From NCBI GenBank assembly GCA_964580255.1, contig CAZOJX010000050.1, forward strand, positions 1-13,252: a DNA stretch of 13,252 nucleotides, written 5' to 3'. Position 1 is the first letter of the stretch; each line of letters opens with the position of its first letter. This document shows, one piece after another, positions 7,974-13,252 of this stretch. The notes below the pieces were generated by a model. The model had not been told where the DNA came from and did no database searches. It worked only from the letters and a program-made list of their open reading frames with translations. A program made the position numbers and the translations under genes. Origin of the DNA: HGM12587 sp964580255 (GTDB lineage Bacteria; Bacillota; Clostridia; Lachnospirales; Lachnospiraceae).

Positions 7974-8758
7974 GTATGATGAAACTGAATGAATTAAAAA
8001 CTGCATGGGCAGGGAAAACCTGCTTGTGCTTTGATACCCTGTCATCGACCCAGGAGTATGGGCGCTGTCTTGCAAAAAAGGAATCTGTCCATGGAACTCT
8101 GATCACAGCAGAAACCCAGACGGCAGGAAAAGGACGGAGAGGACGCAGCTGGCAGTCCCCGAAGGGAACGGCCATTGCCATGACTTTATGCCTGGAACCG
8201 AAAATTTCCACAGAGCATTTGTCGGGACTGACATTGGTGATGGCATTGGCAGCAGCCGAGGCAATCCGGGAGACTGCCGGAGTGGTGCCGCAGATCAAAT
8301 GGCCGAATGATATCGTTGTGAACGGCCGAAAAGTATGCGGGATCTTAACGGAACTGTTTTTTGAAAAGGGAAGGCCGGTCGTTCTCATTGGGACGGGGAT
8401 CAATGTAAATACAGAGGAATTTCCGGAGGAGATCCGGGAGATTGCAGGCTCCTTAAAAAGTGAGACCGGAAAAGAAATCTCCAGAGAAGCATTGATCGCT
8501 TCTGTGATGAAATATTTTGAAAAGTTTTACGAACAATATGAAAAGACAGAGGATCTGTCTCTTTTAAAGGAATCTTATGAAGCACTGCTGGCAAATAAGG
8601 GAAAGCAGGTGCAGGTATTGGATCCGCAGCAGCCCTATCGGGGTACTGCGAAGGGAATTACCCACAGAGGTGATCTGATCGTGGTTCGTGAAGACGGAAC
8701 AACATGGGAAGTATCTTCCGGAGAGGTGTCAGTCAGAGGCCTTTACGGATATGTATAG
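7970..8758 (+). CDS. birA: Biotin--[acetyl-CoA-carboxylase] ligase, monofunctional
   Basis: Activates biotin with ATP and attaches it to the lysine of biotin carboxyl carrier domains. The 262-aa protein begins directly with the ligase domain. The biotinyl-AMP loop GKGRRGRSW is at 53-61, KWPNDIVVNGRKVCGIL at 110-126 with the conserved Lys at 121, and GTGINVN follows. A C-terminal SH3-like cap follows, including YRGTAKGITHRGDLIV and ending near GEVSVRGLYGYV. There is no N-terminal winged helix, so unlike group II BirA it should not act as the biotin-operon repressor. The ATG at 7970 overlaps the preceding TGA; further ATGs at 7976 and 7979 are possible starts. No clear ribosome binding site is seen, which suggests coupling. 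Confidence 0.95.
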   Translation: MSMMKLNELKTAWAGKTCLCFDTLSSTQEYGRCLAKKESVHGTLITAETQTAGKGRRGRSWQSPKGTAIAMTLCLEPKISTEHLSGLTLVMALAAAEAIRETAGVVPQIKWPNDIVVNGRKVCGILTELFFEKGRPVVLIGTGINVNTEEFPEEIREIAGSLKSETGKEISREALIASVMKYFEKFYEQYEKTEDLSLLKESYEALLANKGKQVQVLDPQQPYRGTAKGITHRGDLIVVREDGTTWEVSSGEVSVRGLYGYV

Positions 8759-8771
8759 AGAGGAAACAGCT

Positions 8772-9110
8772 ATGGAAGAAAAGATGACGGTACTTTGTGT
8801 ATCAAATTCTTATGAAAAGAAATATTATTTAAATCCGGAGTTTATGGGACTGCCAAAGACCGTTAAGGACGATCTTCAGATCCTGAGTGTTCTTTTTACG
8901 GAGGACGTTGGCGGAATTTTGACCTTTGCATATGCACCGGACGGCACATTGACGCTGAATGTTACCTGCGATGAAGGGGATCTTCTGTTTGATGAGATCG
9001 GCAGCGAATTAAAGATCAAAGAGATCCAGCGGACAAGAACGGCGCTGCTGGAAAGTCTGGAAACCTATTTTAAAGTGTTCTTTCTTGGAGAAAAATTAGA
9101 AGAAGTATGA
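8772..9110 (+). CDS. DUF6145-like conserved protein, function unknown
   Basis: A 112-aa acidic, soluble protein with no signal peptide or membrane segment. The sequence (MEEKMTVLCVSNSYEKKYY, then FMGLPKTVKDDLQIL, LFTEDVGGIL and a C-terminal SLETYFKVFFLGE) resembles what I recall as DUF6145, a family found in Lachnospiraceae. That name is from memory and not checked. I start it at 8772, not at the upstream in-frame ATG (8688), because AGAGGAA lies about eight bases before it and the longer form would run through the end of birA. It sits 13 bases after birA and overlaps dusB by four bases (ATGA), so co-expression with both is likely. No catalytic motif is apparent. Confidence 0.85.
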   Translation: MEEKMTVLCVSNSYEKKYYLNPEFMGLPKTVKDDLQILSVLFTEDVGGILTFAYAPDGTLTLNVTCDEGDLLFDEIGSELKIKEIQRTRTALLESLETYFKVFFLGEKLEEV

Positions 9111-10078
9111 GAATTGGAAACGTAACTTTAGAAAATAATGTTATTTTGGCACCAATGGCAGGAGTCACCGACCTGCCATTTCGTCTGCTCTGCAAAGAAC
9201 AGGGAGCAGGACTTTTATGCATGGAAATGGTCAGTGCCAAAGCTATCTACTATAACAATAAAAATACAGAGGCGTTGATGGAAATCGATCAGAGAGAGCG
9301 TCCGGTATCCTTACAGCTTTTTGGATCTGATGCAAAGATCATGAGTGAGATGGCGAAACGGATCGAAGAAAAGCCATTTGATATTCTGGATATCAATATG
9401 GGCTGTCCGGTGCCGAAGGTAGCAGGAAACGGAGAGGGCTCTGCCCTGATGAAGGATCCGAAGCTTGTCCGGGAGATCGTTTCCATGGTAGTTCAGGCGA
9501 TTGAAAAGCCGGTAACGGTAAAGATCCGGAAAGGCTTTGATGAAGAACATGTCAATGCAGTGGAGATTGCAAAGATCATCGAAGACTGCGGTGCTGCGGC
9601 GGTAGCAGTACATGGAAGAACGAGAGAACAGTATTACAGCGGAAAAGCCGACTGGGACATTATCCGTCAGGTAAAAGAAGCATTGACGATTCCGGTGATC
9701 GGAAACGGTGATGTGACCGGACCGGAATCAGCAAAAAAAATGATTCAGGAAACCGGAGTGGACGGAATCATGATCGGCCGGGCAGCCAGAGGAAACCCAT
9801 GGATCTTCCGACAGATCCGGGAATATTTAGAAACCGGGATTTTGCCGGAAAAACCGACCTTTTTAGAAGTACGGGACACTATGCTGCGCCATGCGAGAAT
9901 GCAGCTGGAGTGCAAAGGAGAATATATCGGAATCCGGGAAATGAGAAAACATGTAGGCTGGTATACAGCCGGCTACCCGAACAGTGCAAGACTTCGTGCG
10001 AAGATCAATGAAGTGGAATCTTATGAAGAATTAGTAAGACTTTTGGAAGAAGAAACTGGAAGGAATGTCCAAGGATAA
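9107..10078 (+). CDS. dusB: tRNA-dihydrouridine synthase (DusB family)
   Basis: An FMN- and NADPH-dependent enzyme that reduces uridines to dihydrouridine in tRNA loops. The 323-aa TIM-barrel protein shows LAPMAGVTDLPFRLLC (14-29), LQLFGSD (69-75), INMGCPVPKVAGNGEGSAL with the catalytic acid C100, TVKIRKGFD, AVHGRTREQYYSGKADW and the phosphate-binding IGNGDV and GIMIGRAARGNPWIF. The C-terminal helical RNA-binding part includes MRKHVGWYTAGYP. The order of motifs fits the DusB/Dus1 group of Firmicutes. Its ATG overlaps the upstream TGA by four bases. A run of eight A (starting at 9734) lies inside the gene but the frame stays open. Confidence 0.96.
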   Translation: MRIGNVTLENNVILAPMAGVTDLPFRLLCKEQGAGLLCMEMVSAKAIYYNNKNTEALMEIDQRERPVSLQLFGSDAKIMSEMAKRIEEKPFDILDINMGCPVPKVAGNGEGSALMKDPKLVREIVSMVVQAIEKPVTVKIRKGFDEEHVNAVEIAKIIEDCGAAAVAVHGRTREQYYSGKADWDIIRQVKEALTIPVIGNGDVTGPESAKKMIQETGVDGIMIGRAARGNPWIFRQIREYLETGILPEKPTFLEVRDTMLRHARMQLECKGEYIGIREMRKHVGWYTAGYPNSARLRAKINEVESYEELVRLLEEETGRNVQG

Positions 10079-10117
10079 AACTGCATAGATTGGTAAAAAA
10101 ATAGATGTGGGTATCTG

Positions 10118-10855
10118 ATGGAGCAGGAACAGAAGAAGCTGTTGGAAATCGCCAGACCGGAGACAAAGCCCCGGCTGCCATATAAGATCCGCTGGAAAAG
10201 CAAATTGTTCGGAAACGGAAAGACGACAGAATATTTATGGAAATATTATGAAAAGGAATCTGAACACAGGATTCCTTTTTATCTTCCTTACATTTACGGT
10301 AACGAGTGTCTGTCCTATCTTCGACGGTACGGGCAGCTTTCCAAAAAGCAGATCCGGCCGGTGCTGATCGATGACGGAGATTACAGGATCGACTATTTTT
10401 TGAAGGAATTTATGGAAGAACTGAATGAATTGACCATTCTGACGAACCGGAAGGAATACTTTGAAGGTCTGCAGGAACGGGCATTTCAAGAACTTGGTCT
10501 TTTGATCGATCTTAGGGAACCGTGGGAAGAAAAGGAGCTTCAGGGGAATCTTGTGTGGGATTTTACGGAAAAGCTTCAAAGGCCGGACTGTTATCCCAAA
10601 GGAAGCCTCTGTTTTCTGCCTCATAAAAAGGAATGGAAGATCAGAGAACTTTTAAACATGGTGCCGGACATTACGGCAGTTTCTCTCTTAAGTGCAGAAT
10701 GCGGCGGAAAGACCCTTTCGCCTGCCCTTGCAGAAAGCATGCTGGTTCCCCAAAGGGTTACATTTCGTGGAAGCCGCTGCAAGGAGCTGGAACATTGGTG
10801 TAAAAGCCATGGTCTGAGCGTAAAATTAAGGGTTCAAAACCTTGAAAAACCTTGA
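10118..10855 (+). CDS. Hypothetical protein, unrecognised family
   Basis: A 245-aa soluble protein that I do not recognise; no signal peptide, membrane segment or catalytic signature is obvious. The N-terminus is rich in Lys/Arg (LPYKIRWKSKLFGNGKTTEY, 20-39). The middle looks alpha/beta: a strand-like RPVLID (80-85) followed by DDGDYRIDYFLKEFMEELN, then LTILTNR (105-111), a helix, and LGLLIDLR (126-133). The C-terminal third has scattered cysteines (C158, C165, C195, C221, C228) without a metal-ligand spacing. The ATG at 10118 is the first in frame after a TAA at 10094, but it lacks a good Shine-Dalgarno. It lies 39 bases after dusB, with no promoter or terminator between, so it is probably the last gene of the argF unit. 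Its base composition and codon use look like its neighbours', so this is not an obvious import. Confidence 0.8.
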   Translation: MEQEQKKLLEIARPETKPRLPYKIRWKSKLFGNGKTTEYLWKYYEKESEHRIPFYLPYIYGNECLSYLRRYGQLSKKQIRPVLIDDGDYRIDYFLKEFMEELNELTILTNRKEYFEGLQERAFQELGLLIDLREPWEEKELQGNLVWDFTEKLQRPDCYPKGSLCFLPHKKEWKIRELLNMVPDITAVSLLSAECGGKTLSPALAESMLVPQRVTFRGSRCKELEHWCKSHGLSVKLRVQNLEKP

Positions 10856-10880
10856 CATTTCAAGGGCTCACTGGTATAAT
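10852..10880 (+). promoter_or_regulatory. Consensus extended -10 sigma-A promoter for greA-lysS
   Basis: TTGACA (10852-10857), a 17-base spacer, and TATAAT (10875-10880) preceded by TGG, which makes an extended -10. Both hexamers match consensus exactly. The -35 contains the stop codon (10853-10855) of the upstream gene. Transcription should start near 10887, giving a leader of about 94 bases before greA. The leader contains a possible weak stem (ATGCGCA 10892-10898 with TGTGCAT 10919-10925, one G-T pair), which I do not interpret as a riboswitch. Confidence 0.95.
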
Positions 10881-10980
10881 ATGCAAATTGTATGCGCAGG
10901 GGGATTCTATTCTGAAAATGTGCATCTTGCAGCAAAAGAAGATAACTGAAAATTGTTGATATAAACAGGAAGGTGTTAAA

Positions 10981-11463
10981 ATGGCAGAGAAGAAGAATAT
11001 TTTAACTTACGAAGGACTTCGTAAACTGGAAGAAGAACTGGAAGATTTAAGAGTTGTAAAAAGAAAAGAAGTTTCCCAGAAGATCAAGGAAGCCAGAGAA
11101 CAGGGCGACCTCTCTGAAAATGCGGAATACGACGCAGCAAAAGACGAGCAGCGTGACATTGAAGCAAGAATTGAACAGATCGAAAAGATCCTGAAAAATG
11201 CGGAAGTCGTAGATGAAACAGAAGTGGATCTTAACAAGATCAGTATTGGTTGTAAAGTAAAGGTGCTTGATGTAGAATATGATGAGGAAGAAGAATTCAG
11301 AATCGTAGGTTCTTCCGAAGCAAGCAGCTTACAGGGAAAAATCTCTAATGAATCACCGGTAGGAAAAGCATTACTCGGTGCAAAAGTTGGAGAAGTGGTA
11401 GACGTAGAAACACAGGCAGGAATCGTTCAGTATAAGGTACTGGAGATCCAGAGAGCAAACTAA
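10981..11463 (+). CDS. greA: Transcript cleavage factor GreA
   Basis: Binds RNA polymerase through the secondary channel and stimulates cleavage of backtracked RNA. The 160-aa length is typical. The N-terminal coiled coil (about 1-77) carries the tip signature QGDLSENAEYDAAKDEQ. D43 and E46 align with the catalytic acidic pair of E. coli GreA (D41, E44). The C-terminal FKBP-like domain (about 85-160) includes SPVGKALLGAKVGEVV. AGGAAGG (10967-10973) lies seven bases before the ATG. It is driven by the consensus promoter at 10852-10880 and followed by lysS after 12 bases, a common pairing in Firmicutes. Confidence 0.98.
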   Translation: MAEKKNILTYEGLRKLEEELEDLRVVKRKEVSQKIKEAREQGDLSENAEYDAAKDEQRDIEARIEQIEKILKNAEVVDETEVDLNKISIGCKVKVLDVEYDEEEEFRIVGSSEASSLQGKISNESPVGKALLGAKVGEVVDVETQAGIVQYKVLEIQRAN

Positions 11464-11475
11464 GAGGAGAAAACA

Positions 11476-12966
11476 ATGGCTGAAGAAAAGAACGTACAGG
11501 CACAGGACTTAAACCAGCTTAGAAAAGTTCGTAGAGAGAAGCTGGCAGATCTGCAGGCAAACGGAAAAGACCCGTTCCAGATTACAAAATTTAACCAGAC
11601 TCATCACAGCATGGAGATTAAAGACAACTTCGACACAATGGAAGGTCAGACAGTAACCATCGCAGGACGTATGATGTCCAAACGTGTTATGGGAAAAGCA
11701 TCTTTCTGCGGAATCCAGGATCTTCAGGGAAATATCCAGTCTTACGTTGCACGTGACAATGTAGGCGAAGAATCTTATAAAGATTTCAAGAAAATGGATA
11801 TCGGTGATATCGTTGGTATTACAGGTGAAGTGTTCCGTACAAAAATGGGCGAAATCTCAATCCATGCAACAGAAGTGACACTTTTATCCAAGAGCTTACA
11901 GATCCTTCCGGAAAAATATCATGGTCTGACAAACACAGATACAAGATATCGTCAGAGATATGTTGATTTGATCATGAATGCGGAAGTAAAGGACACTTTT
12001 ATCAAACGTTCTAAGATCATCAGCAGCATTCGTCGTTACTTAGACAGCCAGGGATTCCTGGAAGTAGAAACTCCAATGCTTGTAGCAAACGCAGGCGGAG
12101 CTTCTGCAAGACCATTCGTAACACATTCCAATGCATTGGACGAAGATTTCAAACTTCGTATTTCTTTGGAACTTTACTTAAAACGTCTGATCGTTGGCGG
12201 TATGGAAAGAGTTTACGAGATCGGCCGAGTATTCCGTAATGAAGGCTGTGACACAAGACACAATCCGGAATTTACATTGATGGAATTATACCAGGCATAT
12301 ACAGACTACAACGGCATGATGGATTTGACAGAAAATCTGTATCGCCATGTAGCACAAGAAGTTCTTGGAACAACAACCATCGTTTACAACGGAATCGAGA
12401 TGGATCTTGGAAAACCGTTTGAAAGAATTACCATGGTAGATGCCGTGAAGAAATACACAGGCGTGGACTGGAATGAAATCCACACCTTGGAAGAAGCAAG
12501 AGCAGTTGCAAAAGAGCACCATGTAGAATATGAAGCACGCCATAAGAAAGGTGATATTCTGAACTTGTTCTTTGAGGAATTTGTAGAGGAACATTTGATT
12601 CAGCCGACGTTTGTTATGGATCATCCAATAGAAATTTCTCCATTGACTAAGAAGAAACCGGAGAACCCGGAATACGTGGAACGTTTTGAAATGTTCATGA
12701 ATGGTTGGGAAATGTGTAACGCATACTCAGAACTTAACGACCCGATTGACCAGAGAGCGCGTTTCAAAGATCAGGAAGAACAACTTTCACAGGGAAATGA
12801 AGAAGCAAATACAACCGATGAAGATTTCATGAATGCATTGGAAATCGGTATGCCTCCGACAGGCGGTATCGGATACGGAATTGACAGAATGTGTATGCTG
12901 TTTACAGATAGCGCGGCGATTCGTGATGTGTTGTTGTTCCCGACGATGAAAAGCCTGGACAAATAA
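11476..12966 (+). CDS. lysS: Lysyl-tRNA synthetase, class II
   Basis: Charges tRNA-Lys with lysine in the cytoplasm. The 496-aa protein has an N-terminal OB-fold anticodon-binding domain (about 58-150, with VTIAGRMMSKRVMGKASFC). The class II catalytic core follows: motif 1 around GFLEVETPML (193-202), motif 2 RVFRNEGCDTRHNPEFTLME (251-270), and motif 3 GMPPTGGIGYGIDR (458-471). It ends at LLFPTMKSLDK, the normal end of the core. From memory, some Lachnospiraceae relatives carry an extra C-terminal tRNA-binding domain; this one does not. GAGGAGA (11464-11470) is the ribosome binding site. It forms a two-gene unit with greA. No terminator lies directly after the stop; the first one is at 13084, after a repeat-rich stretch. 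Confidence 0.98.
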   Translation: MAEEKNVQAQDLNQLRKVRREKLADLQANGKDPFQITKFNQTHHSMEIKDNFDTMEGQTVTIAGRMMSKRVMGKASFCGIQDLQGNIQSYVARDNVGEESYKDFKKMDIGDIVGITGEVFRTKMGEISIHATEVTLLSKSLQILPEKYHGLTNTDTRYRQRYVDLIMNAEVKDTFIKRSKIISSIRRYLDSQGFLEVETPMLVANAGGASARPFVTHSNALDEDFKLRISLELYLKRLIVGGMERVYEIGRVFRNEGCDTRHNPEFTLMELYQAYTDYNGMMDLTENLYRHVAQEVLGTTTIVYNGIEMDLGKPFERITMVDAVKKYTGVDWNEIHTLEEARAVAKEHHVEYEARHKKGDILNLFFEEFVEEHLIQPTFVMDHPIEISPLTKKKPENPEYVERFEMFMNGWEMCNAYSELNDPIDQRARFKDQEEQLSQGNEEANTTDEDFMNALEIGMPPTGGIGYGIDRMCMLFTDSAAIRDVLLFPTMKSLDK

Positions 12967-12969
12967 AAC

Positions 12970-13070
12970 TTGTTATATCTTTCCATAAGTTGTCATAACT
13001 TACCGGGAAAATAAAGTTTACCATATGGTATACCACAGAGTGGAACAGAAGATATAACAACTTATAACAA
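12970..13070. repeat. Phased inverted octamers (TATRACAA) downstream of lysS
   Basis: Four copies of an octamer TATRACAA flank a central palindrome. Two lie in tandem on the + strand, 10 bases apart (13053-13060 and 13063-13070). Two lie on the - strand, 20 bases apart (12970-12977 exact; 12990-12997 with G for A). The outer arms form an exact 12-base inverted repeat (12970-12981 with 13049-13060). A nine-base inverted repeat pairs 12985-12993 with 13057-13065, and TAAGTT-GTCAT-AACTTA lies at 12986-13002. Spacing near one and two helical turns suggests protein-binding sites, plausibly for the integrase or excisionase of the adjoining element; that role is inference. Confidence 0.6.
13019..13034. 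repeat. Overlapping palindromes between lysS and xis
   Basis: TACCATATGGTA (13019-13030) is a perfect 12-base palindrome. It overlaps GGTATACC (13027-13034), a second perfect palindrome. CCAC-AGA-GTGG (13033-13043) adds a small hairpin. Such symmetry often marks an operator or recombination site. No protein is assigned here. Confidence 0.55.
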
Positions 13071-13083
13071 AATATGATTTTTT

Positions 13084-13121
13084 AGAGACTTTACTGAATA
13101 ACGGTAAAGTCTCTTTTTTTT
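13084..13121 (+). terminator. Rho-independent terminator between lysS and xis
   Basis: An 11-bp perfect stem (AGAGACTTTAC, 13084-13094, with 13104-13114) closes a nine-base loop and runs into eight T (13114-13121). It would end readthrough from greA-lysS, or act as a leader terminator before xis if the element's transcript starts further upstream. TACAAT (13125-13130) directly after the T-run could be a -10 box, but no fitting -35 is seen. Confidence 0.93.
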
Positions 13122-13166
13122 CGGTACAATAGTTGATATTAAAAAACAACGAAAGGAGAAAATTTT

Positions 13167-13252
13167 ATGAGAAAGGAAATCCCGTTTTGGGAAAAATCAA
13201 ATCTGACAATCGAGGAGGCAGCAGCGTATTTTAATATCGGCACGCAGAAACT
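13167..13252 (+). CDS. xis: Excisionase (Tn916/Tn1549 Xis type), 5' part only
   Basis: The first 28 codons of a gene that runs off the window. The visible protein reads MRKEIPFWEKSNLTIEEA followed by AAYFNIGTQK. It resembles the N-terminus of Tn916 Xis as I remember it (PIWERYTLTIEEASKYF). The TIEEAAAYFNIG stretch is the first helix-turn of an excisionase-type winged helix. Xis binds element ends and directs the tyrosine integrase towards excision. GAAAGGAG (13151-13158) lies eight bases before the ATG. In Tn916-like elements xis is followed at once by int; int would have to lie just past the window. A generic MerR-like/HTH_17 DNA-binding protein is the alternative. Confidence 0.75.
   Translation, partial: MRKEIPFWEKSNLTIEEAAAYFNIGTQK

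Noticed and set aside
8688..8771. Upstream start for the DUF6145-like protein
   Set aside because: It would overlap birA by about 70 bases; the ATG at 8772 has its own ribosome binding site.
9734..9741. Run of eight A in dusB as a programmed frameshift site
   Set aside because: The frame continues normally into conserved DusB sequence and no alternative product is suggested.
10887..10980. Riboswitch or T-box in the greA leader
   Set aside because: The leader is short, has only one weak stem and no T-box or known aptamer signature.

Overview
The window looks like chromosomal DNA from a low-to-moderate-GC Firmicute, most likely a gut Lachnospiraceae (Clostridia; Blautia/Dorea-like, genus not resolved). 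This rests on the order dnaE-pfkA-trmH, sigma-A type promoters, strong GGAGG ribosome binding sites, the protein sequences, and several small genes of a Lachnospiraceae type. Every gene I accept is on the + strand.

Layout. (1) 1-129: the tail of an upstream unit, a strong terminator and an overlapping promoter. (2) 130-5380: dnaE (replicative polymerase III alpha subunit), pfkA (6-phosphofructokinase) and a TrmH/SpoU RNA 2'-O-methyltransferase, tightly packed. (3) 5381-6542: a monocistronic secreted or lipid-anchored SH3-SleB-type cell-wall hydrolase with its own promoter and terminator. (4) 6589-10855: a promoter followed by a compact run with start/stop overlaps: argF, a small three-helix membrane protein, birA (no DNA-binding domain), a DUF6145-like protein, dusB, and an unrecognised 245-aa protein. 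(5) 10852-12966: an essentially perfect extended -10 promoter drives greA and lysS. (6) 12967-13252: a repeat-rich noncoding stretch, an intrinsic terminator, and the first 28 codons of a Tn916/Tn1549-type excisionase, so the right edge probably touches an integrated mobile element or its remnant.

Most of the window is housekeeping: replication, glycolysis, rRNA/tRNA modification, arginine synthesis, biotinylation, transcript-cleavage and lysyl-tRNA synthesis. I see no CRISPR array, rRNA, tRNA or defence system. The parts most worth a second look are the mobile-element junction downstream of lysS, with its phased inverted octamers and central palindrome, and the unrecognised genes in the argF-birA-dusB run. 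No stretch over 300 bases lacks a gene; the longest noncoding stretch is the 200 bases after lysS.
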